Below, piece by piece: positions 25,068 to 32,854 of a DNA stretch of 64,000 nucleotides (position 1 is the stretch's first letter; the number at the start of each line of letters is the position of its first letter). The notes beneath the pieces are model-generated. The model was not told where the DNA came from and did no database searches. It saw only the letters and a list, made by a program, of their open reading frames with translations. Made by a program: the position numbers and the translations under genes. The DNA comes from an uncultured Rickettsiales bacterium. Lineage in GTDB: Bacteria; Pseudomonadota; Alphaproteobacteria; Rs-D84. Location: the NCBI GenBank assembly GCA_900550495.1, contig URSJ01000001.1, positions 1-64,000 of the forward strand, written 5' to 3'.

Positions 25068-25544
25068 ATGAAAAAAATTCTGGCAGTTGCATGTGTGGTG
25101 TCATGTGTAGGGTGCGGATTTCGTCCAATGTTCTCGGGGGCGGACACTGATATTCACGTTGCACCCATCAGTGGGATAAACGGTATTGAATTACGCAATG
25201 CGTTGAATGCAAAATTTGGTGGCATGCATGATAGCAATGCAAAATATACATTGACAGTCGCATTGGGTGAACCATACACAAAATACAAGGCGTTAGAGCA
25301 AACAGGTGACGCCACCTGGCAAGAAATTATCGTCCGCGCAGATTACACGCTGACGCGTGGCGATGTTGAAATTGCGCATGGCACGGAAAGTGCGTCGGAA
25401 TCATACACGTTTGTGCGCTATCTGGTTGCGGCAAACGCGTCATACAATAATGCGGTAAAGAACACAATTACGGTATTGGCAGAAAAAATCGGAACACGTG
25501 CAATTGCCGAAACCGCCCGTGATGAAACGTCTGATGTAAAATAA
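25068..25544 (+). CDS. lptE: LPS-assembly lipoprotein LptE
   Basis: Outer-membrane lipoprotein that plugs LptD and helps insert lipopolysaccharide. The 158-residue precursor has a lipoprotein signal ending in VVSCVGC with Cys19 as lipidation site, then GFRPMFSG, the sequence that commonly opens alphaproteobacterial LptE. The rest has the expected alternating beta pattern (YTLTVALGEPYTKY, ADYTLTRGDVEIAHG). The next gene is holA, the conserved lptE-holA neighbour in proteobacteria, overlapping by one base (TAATG). Confidence 0.8.
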   Translation: MKKILAVACVVSCVGCGFRPMFSGADTDIHVAPISGINGIELRNALNAKFGGMHDSNAKYTLTVALGEPYTKYKALEQTGDATWQEIIVRADYTLTRGDVEIAHGTESASESYTFVRYLVAANASYNNAVKNTITVLAEKIGTRAIAETARDETSDVK

Positions 25545-26536
25545 TGAAATGGAAGGAATCTGATTTTAACAGTGGCATTGGCACAATTCGTGCCGTGTTG
25601 ATATATGGCCCTGATGCAGGCCAGGTTGATGAATACTGTGACCGCGCAACTGAAAAACTGGAAATAGACAAGGATAATTTGTTCGCGCTGGATGCAGATG
25701 AATTGCGCGAAAAACAGGACGCCCTGTTTGCCGAGAGTTGCAGCCCATCTATGTTTGGTGGTCGCAAATTGGTAATAATTTCTGGGGCAACCGACAGTAT
25801 GGCAAAATCAATTTCTGAATTGGTTCTGTGTCCCGGGTTGTGTGCAACGATTATTGTTTGTGCAGGTGATTTGCGTGCGGGTGGCGGCCTGCGCAGTTTA
25901 TTCGAGGGCACAGACAACATCGCAGCATTACCATGCTATACTGATGATGCGCGGGCTCTCGCAGCATTGATACGGCGCGAATTATCCGCCGATGCTGGTA
26001 TTCAACAGATTACCCCTGATGCCATGGCGTATATGACATCGCACATGGGGGGGGACCGTGGAATTACACGCGGTTTTTTGGCAAAGATTGCATTATATGT
26101 TGATGACAAGAAAATTGTAGAACTGGACGATGTTGAAAAATGTTTGCCTGATACGGCGGCAGCCGATATGGATGATTTTGTGTATTCGCTGACTGCTGGG
26201 TATATTGCCCAAACGATGCAGGCGCTGGACCGATTATTGTATGTCGGCACAGAGCCAAATATGCTGGTGCGCGTTTTGGATTCACATTTCAAGAAATTAC
26301 AAACTGCTGTTGTTGATGGCCAGTTGCCCCGTCTGTTCTGGAAAGTGGCTGAAAAATTCAACCAGGCAATCAAGATATGGTCAGAATCTGAAATTACTGC
26401 GGTTTTAATTCGACTGAACGAATTGGAAAAGCAATTAAGAACAACCGGTATGCCGGGCGAGGTTTTGTTGCGTGATTTTGCACTAAAATTATCAATGCGG
26501 GCATTCAAGTTGTCTATAAATAAGCGGAGGAGTTAA
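25544..26536 (+). CDS. holA: DNA polymerase III delta subunit
   Basis: Clamp-loader subunit that opens the beta clamp. The 330-residue protein has VLIYGPDAGQVDEYCDRATE (a P-loop-like strand without a functional Walker lysine, normal for delta), MFGGRKLVIIS, IIVCAGDL and the C-terminal helical collar. It follows lptE with overlapping stop and start codons. Downstream, map starts after five bases; the ribosome site GGAGGAG of map lies within the end of holA. Confidence 0.85.
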   Translation: MKWKESDFNSGIGTIRAVLIYGPDAGQVDEYCDRATEKLEIDKDNLFALDADELREKQDALFAESCSPSMFGGRKLVIISGATDSMAKSISELVLCPGLCATIIVCAGDLRAGGGLRSLFEGTDNIAALPCYTDDARALAALIRRELSADAGIQQITPDAMAYMTSHMGGDRGITRGFLAKIALYVDDKKIVELDDVEKCLPDTAAADMDDFVYSLTAGYIAQTMQALDRLLYVGTEPNMLVRVLDSHFKKLQTAVVDGQLPRLFWKVAEKFNQAIKIWSESEITAVLIRLNELEKQLRTTGMPGEVLLRDFALKLSMRAFKLSINKRRS

Positions 26537-26541
26537 ATAAA

Positions 26542-27303
26542 ATGCTGGCGTCTGTATATGCCCCAAAGGATTTTAAACGTTTGCGTGCGTCGGGCGATTT
26601 GGTCGCACGTTGTTTTGATTACATTACACCGTATATCCAGGCGGGAATTTCAACTGGTGAAATTGACCGTATGGTCGCGTCGTGGTTGCATGCAAATGGT
26701 GCACGTTCATCAGACCTGGGATACGAAGGATATCCAAAAAGCATATGCACATCGGTCAATGATGTTATTGTTCATGGCATACCTAGTGATGATTGCATAT
26801 TAAAAGATGGCGATATTGTGAATATTGATCTAACGGCCGAGTACAAGGGTTTTCATGGCGATATGTCACGTATGTTTATGATTGGTAACGTTGCGCCACG
26901 TGCGCGTGAATTGGTCCAGACATGTCAGGACGCACTGAATTCGGCAATTGCGGTTTGTGCGCCCGGTGTGCCATTATCAGAAATTGGCAAAACGATAGAG
27001 GCTGTTGTCAAACCACATGGATTTTCAATTTCGCGTGATTTCGTTGGTCACGGCATTGGCAAGGTTATGCACGATGAGCCACAAATATATCACTTTTATG
27101 ACCCCATCTGGGACAAGGTAAAAATGGTTCCGGGGCTGGTGTTTACAATTGAGCCTATGATAAACACAGGTCGTGCCGAATGCAAAATTGATGCCGATGG
27201 CTGGACTGCACGCACGGTTGATGGTGGGCTGTCGGCCCAGTGGGAACACACCCTGGGAATTACCGAAGATGGGGTTACTATATTCACAGAACGCATGATT
27301 TAA
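26542..27303 (+). CDS. map: Methionine aminopeptidase, type I
   Basis: Removes the initiator methionine from nascent proteins. The 253-residue enzyme shows the pita-bread fold signatures: ICTSVNDVIVHGIPSDD, VNIDLTAEYKGFHGDMSRMF with two metal Asp, FVGHGIGKVMHDEPQIYHF with the His ligand, VFTIEPMIN and the final QWEHTLGIT with Glu ligands. It lies in a tight run with holA and radC. Confidence 0.95.
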   Translation: MLASVYAPKDFKRLRASGDLVARCFDYITPYIQAGISTGEIDRMVASWLHANGARSSDLGYEGYPKSICTSVNDVIVHGIPSDDCILKDGDIVNIDLTAEYKGFHGDMSRMFMIGNVAPRARELVQTCQDALNSAIAVCAPGVPLSEIGKTIEAVVKPHGFSISRDFVGHGIGKVMHDEPQIYHFYDPIWDKVKMVPGLVFTIEPMINTGRAECKIDADGWTARTVDGGLSAQWEHTLGITEDGVTIFTERMI

Positions 27304-27310
27304 TAAAGAC

Positions 27311-27991
27311 ATGGCTGGGGCGGATACTTCTTTTCATATTGGACATCGCGAACGCCTGCGTCAAAAATTTTTGGACGGGCGATTAGCGGATTATGAATTA
27401 CTGGAATTATTATTAGGTTATGCGATTCCGCGTCGTGATGTGCGGCCATTGGCACATACGTTGGTTGCAAAGTTTGGTGGCGTTGGGGCAGTGTTGACCG
27501 CGCCAATTGATAAATTGACCGAGGTTTCAGGTATGGGGCAAAACACTGCGGTATTTATCAAGTCAATAAATCAACTGATGATAATCGGCTATCACGATGA
27601 TATGAAAATTCAATCTATATTTCACGACCGTCGCACATTGGCGAATTATTGCAAGGCGCAATTGTCGGGCAAAACCATAGAAGAGGTGCATGCCCTGTAT
27701 CTGGACGTGGATTATCGATTGTTGTCGGACGAGGTGCACACTCGTGGCACGCGCGATGAAGCATCAATATATCCGCGCGAAATTTTAAAACGTGCGCTGG
27801 TCCTGAATGCGCGCAGTGTCGTCATGGTGCACAATCATCCAACCGCGGGACATTCTTTTTCCCAAGATGATATTGAAATCACGACCCGTGTCCAAGAATT
27901 ACTGAATACAGTCGGCGTTGAATTATATGACCATTTGGTCGTATCTGGGACGATTGTTTATTCGGCACGTGATTTGTTACTGTTGAAATAA
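27311..27991 (+). CDS. radC: RadC/JAB-domain protein
   Basis: Member of the RadC family, whose role in DNA repair is not settled. It has an N-terminal helix-hairpin-helix region (TEVSGMGQNTAVFIKSI, about residues 68-84) and a C-terminal MPN/JAB metalloprotease-like domain with E-x-n-HxHx7SxxD: EEVHALYLD, then VHNHPTAGHSFSQDD. It starts eight bases after map and its end overlaps the convergent gene by 15 bases. Confidence 0.9.
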   Translation: MAGADTSFHIGHRERLRQKFLDGRLADYELLELLLGYAIPRRDVRPLAHTLVAKFGGVGAVLTAPIDKLTEVSGMGQNTAVFIKSINQLMIIGYHDDMKIQSIFHDRRTLANYCKAQLSGKTIEEVHALYLDVDYRLLSDEVHTRGTRDEASIYPREILKRALVLNARSVVMVHNHPTAGHSFSQDDIEITTRVQELLNTVGVELYDHLVVSGTIVYSARDLLLLK

Positions 27992-28606
27992 ATCAGAAAC
28001 ATCGCATACAGTGCGCAATTGCGTTGATGCGCCGGCATAAAATGCGTTTTTCTTGATTGTATAGTTTATCTGACTGGCCATTGTAGGGGTTGACCAGGTT
28101 TCTTGCCATGGACGTGAAATTTTTTCAACGTGAAAATCGGGCTTGAAATAAAAACGCAATTTTTGCAGTGCGCAAGTCGCACCTTCGGTTGTGCGAAAAC
28201 CGTCCGGGGTAATATCAATATACCCGTCTGGGGTGTTTAATTCAATACGGTATTCGTAATAGAAATGCGGTGTGCCATTTTCAATACGGGTGCGTGTGAT
28301 ACGGTCTGGGCGACCATCGTTGTTTATGTCGCGGTTAAACACGCTGGTTTCAGCAATGCCGGCACCAAACTCATCTAGGGTGCCTTGGGTTACGCTGTTT
28401 GGTCGCCCTAAGCCGTCATTAAATTCGTCATAATCATTTGTGACGGACGTGGTATCGGACATAATTGGAGATATAACATCTGTGACGGTGGTGGTTTCTA
28501 GCGTATCACGACGCATTACCAGCATATATGTCAATATGCCAATTGCCACTAACAAAATTGTCATCGCAGCATAGAATGTAATGCCACCACGTTGTAATTT
28601 ATTCAT
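27977..28606 (-). CDS. Single-span exported protein with DxNxDG motif
   Basis: A 209-residue protein with an N-terminal membrane helix (ITFYAAMTILLVAIGILTYM) and an extracytoplasmic domain. NRDINNDGRPDRITR resembles a calcium-binding EF/dockerin-like loop D-x-N-x-D-G-x-x-D. The remainder is not recognised. It follows the membrane gene at 28609 by two bases and is probably co-transcribed with it and with the gene at 29706. Confidence 0.65.
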   Translation of the reverse strand: MNKLQRGGITFYAAMTILLVAIGILTYMLVMRRDTLETTTVTDVISPIMSDTTSVTNDYDEFNDGLGRPNSVTQGTLDEFGAGIAETSVFNRDINNDGRPDRITRTRIENGTPHFYYEYRIELNTPDGYIDITPDGFRTTEGATCALQKLRFYFKPDFHVEKISRPWQETWSTPTMASQINYTIKKNAFYAGASTQLRTVCDVSDLFQQ

Positions 28607-28608
28607 GT

Positions 28609-29691
28609 CTACTCCCTTATAATTCGACCAGGTTGCCAGCCCTCTATTTCACGTATGGCGGTGGCAACACGTGATATTTCGGTTTCACTCAGGTCACTCA
28701 TTCTGCGGTTGATGGACATACCGGTCAGTTGTTCAATGCGTCTGTGATATCCCGCTGTATTGTTTTCAGATGGTGGGGCATATCGACTGATTGCGCCTGC
28801 AATGGTCAGGTGATTATATGAATTGCTGCGCAACAATGACTCAATAGCGCGCATTCCTGTTTTTTCGTCTGGGAAAACCGCAAATCCGCCTGCGCGGCCA
28901 ATTGCGCCAACGCGGCGTGCAAAGTCAGAATATCGGATATTGCCCGGGTTCAAGTTGCGCCATGCGCGTGTCCCGCCGGTGCGACGCGTGCGCGAACCAT
29001 CGGCGTTTTCGTATATAACGTCGCGTGAATTCTGGGGGGCACTGGCGCGGACAGGCAAGGACGCCGATGAATTGGCGGAACTTGTGGCGGACTGTGGCGT
29101 CGGCGTGAGAACACTGGCTGTGCCACTGCTGCTGCCGCTGGCATTAGATAGTCGCGGGTTGATTGTGACATTTGTGTCTTCGGACACGGTGACGATGACT
29201 TCTTTGGCATCGCCTGATGATGGCAGTGGGGCATCGGCATACGGTGTTTCTGCCTGGATTGCCCCAGTATCAGAAATCTGGATATTTTCGTATAAATCGG
29301 TTTGGTCTGATTGTAATGTTGCCTTGCGTGCGTCTAACAGGCGGTTTAATTCGGCCGTGCTGACTGTGATAGTGCGACAACCGCGCACAAATAAATCATC
29401 ACCATAAATCAGATTGATTATTGGGCCTGCCGCCGATAATACACCAAAAATCAGTATTAAATTACGCAGTTTAGTGAATATATCGTGTTTTGAACCACGA
29501 ATCATGGATATTGCCCAACCAAACAACAGCAATGCCGTCAAGATGAAAATAATTGTCCATGCGTATTCAACAAATGTCTGGAAACTGCGCAGAATGCACG
29601 ATGGGTCTTCCAGATAAACGTTTGCACCATCGGTTCCCAAAACGTTAAATCCAGAATTTTTCAACAGTCTAAAAATTGTTTCAATTTCCAT
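28609..29691 (-). CDS. Membrane protein with C-terminal NPGNI-type domain
   Basis: A 360-residue protein. Two hydrophobic helices are at about 43-63 (TIIFILTALLLFGWAISMI) and 75-97, with a third less clear. A low-complexity Ser/Ala/Pro/Thr linker spans about 175-225. The C-terminal domain, WRNLNPGNIRYSDFARRVGA to RIIRE, matches the NPGNI module seen in phage and secretion proteins with presumed peptidoglycan or structural roles. The membrane part resembles small type IV secretion inner-membrane subunits, but no family can be named. Confidence 0.6.
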   Translation of the reverse strand: MEIETIFRLLKNSGFNVLGTDGANVYLEDPSCILRSFQTFVEYAWTIIFILTALLLFGWAISMIRGSKHDIFTKLRNLILIFGVLSAAGPIINLIYGDDLFVRGCRTITVSTAELNRLLDARKATLQSDQTDLYENIQISDTGAIQAETPYADAPLPSSGDAKEVIVTVSEDTNVTINPRLSNASGSSSGTASVLTPTPQSATSSANSSASLPVRASAPQNSRDVIYENADGSRTRRTGGTRAWRNLNPGNIRYSDFARRVGAIGRAGGFAVFPDEKTGMRAIESLLRSNSYNHLTIAGAISRYAPPSENNTAGYHRRIEQLTGMSINRRMSDLSETEISRVATAIREIEGWQPGRIIRE

Positions 29692-29705
29692 ACGTACATA
29701 TCATT

Positions 29706-30758
29706 TTATTTTTTTGACGCAACGCCGGTAAAGAATCCTGGCATTGAAAAATCGTCATCGTTTGCGGCAATGCCCGCCCAGCCAAACAAATCACCCATCA
29801 ATCCCGGGTCATCGCGGCGGGTCTTTTTAAATGGCAAAATGTTTTTCAGTTTGCCGATTTTTCCACGACCTTCATTCTTTGGCGATGTGTGTATTTTATC
29901 CTGATTTTCAGCAAATTCTGTTGCTAATTGTTCCAACGTCGCGTCCGTATTACCATCAGTAATCGCTGGGGAAATATCATCGGGCATTACGATTTCATCA
30001 TCAGGTTCAACAGGTGTGGAATCGGTGGCAATTTCGTTATGATCCTCGCACAGGGGTGTCATGCTTTCTAATAATTGTTCCAGTGTTTTTTCAATTGGTG
30101 CGTCTGGCGCGTCATCGGTAATCATGTCGGTGATTGTTTCATCGGTCACATCAGCAATCGGTGTGTCATTCAACGCATGTGCGTCATCTGTGACGGCAAT
30201 CGTTTCGGAAACTATGTTCGTAACGGGGGCGTCATCTAATGTAGTGGTGACTGCTGTATCTGGGATTGGGGCGTCCGCGACCGATGCCTTGTCGTCCGAT
30301 TTGGATTTCAGAACGGACAATATTGATGCAACCGGTACAACGGTGGCGTCCTGGGCCCCGTCCAGGGTATCCACTGTGGCGATTGTTGTCTTGTCGTCAG
30401 TATTTGCATCTGGGGAAATTTTTGCTGTTTTGGTTGGGCGACCGCGTGATTTTTTCTTTGGCGCGGTTGCGATGTCTGGAATTTCGTCCGTAGTTACGGG
30501 CGCAATGGCCGGCGTATCGGAATTTACTGGGGCCGGTGTCGGAACTGGTGCGTCTTTTACAATTGCGGTCGTGACAGCAACGGTATCTTCGACCGCCACT
30601 GGTGCGTGGGCCAAAGCGTCATCATTATCCACAGGAACACCAAACAATACTGTGTCCGTCCCCAGTTCCAGTGCGGCTCGCACCTCGTCAAAAGCGGCGC
30701 GGATATCCGCCATTTCAAAAACTTCACTGCCCGAGATATAGATAATTTTTGTTTTCAT
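29706..30758 (-). CDS. Acidic low-complexity protein with short conserved head and tail
   Basis: From the ATG at 30758 a 350-residue protein. The first 45 residues (MKTKIIYISGSEVFEMADIR onward) look globular. About 230 residues of Asp/Ala/Thr/Pro-rich linker follow, with one basic patch KKKSRGRPTKTAK that resembles an AT-hook. The last 60 residues are basic and then hydrophobic (KIGKLKNILPFKK, GDLFGWAGIAAND). The earlier methionine at 30788 has no ribosome site. It is divergent to zapA, with 82 bases between. The function is unknown. Confidence 0.55.
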   Translation of the reverse strand: MKTKIIYISGSEVFEMADIRAAFDEVRAALELGTDTVLFGVPVDNDDALAHAPVAVEDTVAVTTAIVKDAPVPTPAPVNSDTPAIAPVTTDEIPDIATAPKKKSRGRPTKTAKISPDANTDDKTTIATVDTLDGAQDATVVPVASILSVLKSKSDDKASVADAPIPDTAVTTTLDDAPVTNIVSETIAVTDDAHALNDTPIADVTDETITDMITDDAPDAPIEKTLEQLLESMTPLCEDHNEIATDSTPVEPDDEIVMPDDISPAITDGNTDATLEQLATEFAENQDKIHTSPKNEGRGKIGKLKNILPFKKTRRDDPGLMGDLFGWAGIAANDDDFSMPGFFTGVASKK

Positions 30759-30840
30759 ACGCATGCCCCATGAATTTAACAGGGACATTATATCACATTT
30801 TGGTGTTGAACGTATATAAAAAATATCTTAAACTGGGGTT

Positions 30841-31050
30841 ATGGCAGATATAAAACAGCAGATTTTTTCAGAATTAAACGCGTTGGAAGAGGCCGCAGCC
30901 CGCCTGCGCGGAACCGCGGTTGCGGCAGGTAAACAAACAGATTTAGAAGTGGCGATTTTAACCGAACAGGTGCGCACTCTGCGCGATAAAAACGTCCGCG
31001 CAACTGAATTGATTGATAAATCCATTTCAATATTAAAGAAGTTAAAATGA
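30841..31050 (+). CDS. Small coiled-coil protein in zapA operon
   Basis: A 69-residue, wholly helical protein: FSELNALEEAAARLRGTAV, LTEQVRTLRDKNVRATEL, IDKSISILKKLK. Heptad spacing suggests a coiled coil, similar in size and style to ZapB or the small protein often encoded beside zapA in alphaproteobacteria. It overlaps zapA by four bases (ATGA), so both are made together and probably act on the division ring (inference). A promoter-like TTGAAC, 17 bases, TAAACT precedes it. Confidence 0.7.
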   Translation: MADIKQQIFSELNALEEAAARLRGTAVAAGKQTDLEVAILTEQVRTLRDKNVRATELIDKSISILKKLK

Positions 31051-31325
31051 GTGTTGTTTCCATACCAATTGTAAATAAGAACTATCCGATGGGATGTGAA
31101 GATGGGCAAGAGGCACGCCTGGTTGAGCTGGGCAAAATGGTTGACGCCCGTGCTCGCGAAATTTTGGATAAAATTGGGCCGTTGCCCGAAAGTGCATTGC
31201 TGGCAACACTGTGTATTGTCCTGGCGGACGAGGTGCATAATCGCCCCGTGCCCGTTGCAACAGATGCGGACTTGCGCGAAATTTTAGCCCGGATTCGTGA
31301 AATAAAACATAAAATTGCACAGTGA
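31047..31325 (+). CDS. zapA: Cell division protein ZapA
   Basis: Binds and cross-links FtsZ filaments at the septum. The 92-residue protein begins with VSIPIVNKNYPMGCEDGQEA and continues LVELGKMVDARAREIL, the characteristic ZapA N-terminal domain, followed by a coiled-coil tail that ends IREIKHKIAQ. It is translationally coupled to the coiled-coil gene before it and followed by a terminator. Confidence 0.88.
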   Translation: MSVVSIPIVNKNYPMGCEDGQEARLVELGKMVDARAREILDKIGPLPESALLATLCIVLADEVHNRPVPVATDADLREILARIREIKHKIAQ

Positions 31326-31334
31326 TAAAAATAA

Positions 31335-31359
31335 AAAACGCGCCATTGGCGCATTTTTT
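31335..31359 (+). terminator. Intrinsic terminator of zapA
   Basis: GCGCC pairs with GGCGC across ATT and is followed by ATTTTTTA. It touches the stop codon of the convergent gene. Confidence 0.7.
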
Positions 31360-32503
31360 ATATCGTCCGCTGGGACTTTTGCAGGATAGTTATCGTGTTA
31401 TCCTGGGGGACTTTGTTCATGGCCAGTATGCCACGGACGTGGTTAGGCTGCTGGACAGGCATTGCCTGGTGAAAATAGCGTTCGCGTGCCAATTTTAACA
31501 ATTCTTCACGTGATGCGCCCGCCAAGCGGCCACGTGTGTCTGGCTTTGGTGCAACATATTGCAACAAATCTGAATCACTCAGATTTTCAATCTTGCGCCA
31601 TTCTTGGGAATACAAAACGCGTGCAATTTTGCGTGTGTCAGATGCGAAAATGTTGCGAGTTCCCCATGTTTCAACCAAATCACCCATGCGTTCGCGGTTG
31701 TGACCAACATACATATGACGACCGTTTTTATCCGCAACAAAGTTACCTTTGACAATGCGACCACGCCCCAAATACATAATCAAATGTCCGCCATTACGAA
31801 CCAGCATCATTGAGCCTGGTGATAATTCATCGGCCGAAAAATTGTTACGTGCAAATGCTTTTTCTGCCTTGATGCGAACCGAAGCATTTGTTTTTGATGT
31901 AATTTTTTGTGATGCCAGGTAACGGTTCAACGCTGCGTCGTATGCTGCGTCGTTTTCATACATGCGGCCCTGGCGAATGACACCCGCAAATTCCGGCCCC
32001 GAATATTTTTTCTTCATCAGTGCCTTGAATGTTGTGCATGCGCGACTGGCATCGTGTGGAACAATGGTCAGTGTATCGCCCATTTCCTGTAATGCGCGGG
32101 CCAACTGTGTATATTGACCAAATACACAGTGGTTGCCGACAGGTGCACCTGGCAATTCGCGCAACACTGCCGCACGATAGCCACGTTTGCCCAACATTGG
32201 TGCTAAACGCTGTTGTGCATCCAGCATATTGTTCATATACGCGTCAACCAGTTCATCTGCCTTGTTGTCCAGATATTTATTGTCCATAAACTGCATGTAA
32301 TATTTCATGTCCAATGCAGGAATAGTCCGGGTAAATTTGCTATTGTTTATAGCAATTTGATTTTTCAATTCTGTTGGAATTTCCAAGCGTGGTCGCACAA
32401 AGTCGCGCTTGTGTTGAATCATATTGCCACGTACCCGCGAGGACGATGGAATTGAAATTGCATACATTGCCAGAAAATATGGAATAATAATTTTCATTTT
32501 CAT
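31358..32503 (-). CDS. Exported papain-fold (CHAP/NlpC-like) peptidase candidate
   Basis: From the ATG at 32503 (ribosome site AGAGGT) a 381-residue protein with a signal-like start MKMKIIIPYFLAMYAISIPS. In the centre, GAPVGNHCVFGQYTQLARAL holds a Cys at the start of a helix, and about 110 residues later GSMMLVRNGGHLIMYLGRGR holds a His on a strand. This spacing and context fit a CHAP or NlpC/P60 Cys-His pair that cuts peptidoglycan peptides. The C-terminal 110 residues are not recognised. The enzyme call is an inference from those two segments. Confidence 0.5.
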   Translation of the reverse strand: MKMKIIIPYFLAMYAISIPSSSRVRGNMIQHKRDFVRPRLEIPTELKNQIAINNSKFTRTIPALDMKYYMQFMDNKYLDNKADELVDAYMNNMLDAQQRLAPMLGKRGYRAAVLRELPGAPVGNHCVFGQYTQLARALQEMGDTLTIVPHDASRACTTFKALMKKKYSGPEFAGVIRQGRMYENDAAYDAALNRYLASQKITSKTNASVRIKAEKAFARNNFSADELSPGSMMLVRNGGHLIMYLGRGRIVKGNFVADKNGRHMYVGHNRERMGDLVETWGTRNIFASDTRKIARVLYSQEWRKIENLSDSDLLQYVAPKPDTRGRLAGASREELLKLARERYFHQAMPVQQPNHVRGILAMNKVPQDNTITILQKSQRTI

Positions 32504-32521
32504 TTTTTTACCTCTTTGCAA

Positions 32522-32662
32522 TCAAACAGACACTAACGGCCGTGATATGTCGTTGTGTGTCAATATTGTTACGTTTTTTTTGATTGGTTCACCGCGATAA
32601 AAAATCAGTCCGCGATGTACATTCAGACAATTTGGCGTAACCAAATCGCCCCGACTTGCCAT
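32522..32662 (-). CDS. Possible 46-residue protein upstream of the CHAP-like gene
   Basis: The frame reads MASRGDLVTPNCLNVHRGLI then FYRGEPIKKN and ends in TGA 18 bases before the next start codon, just ahead of its ribosome site. It fills most of a gap that otherwise has no gene. The composition looks like a small globular protein. No clear ribosome site is present before its ATG and no family is recognised, so this is tentative. Confidence 0.35.
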   Translation of the reverse strand: MASRGDLVTPNCLNVHRGLIFYRGEPIKKNVTILTHNDISRPLVSV

Positions 32663-32854
32663 TTTTGTGTTACCGGCAGCCCGCCCAAAAAGGGAACCAA
32701 AGTTTGTATATACATATAATAATTATGTGCGAAATAAATTTCAAGTAAAAAATTAAAAAAATGTTAAAATTTTTAATGAATTTTTTCCGCCGTCTGAAAA
32801 TAACGGATTTTTTCTGTTGTTATTTTTTTTCAAATGTTCTAAATTTTCGGGGAA
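32663..32854. other. Non-coding stretch before parC
   Basis: AT-rich, with TATAATAATTATG near 32716 and long A and T runs near 32750-32835. It probably holds promoters for both neighbours; no clear -35/-10 pair stands out. Confidence 0.3.

Noticed and set aside
28609..29691. The NPGNI-domain protein as a phage lysis enzyme
   Set aside because: It has clear membrane helices and a long linker, sits in an operon of envelope proteins, and no catalytic glutamate can be assigned with confidence.
30061..30741. A 226-codon plus-strand frame rich in Val, Ser and Ala
   Set aside because: It is the shadow of the Asp/Ala/Thr-rich linker gene on the opposite strand, which has the better start and ribosome site.
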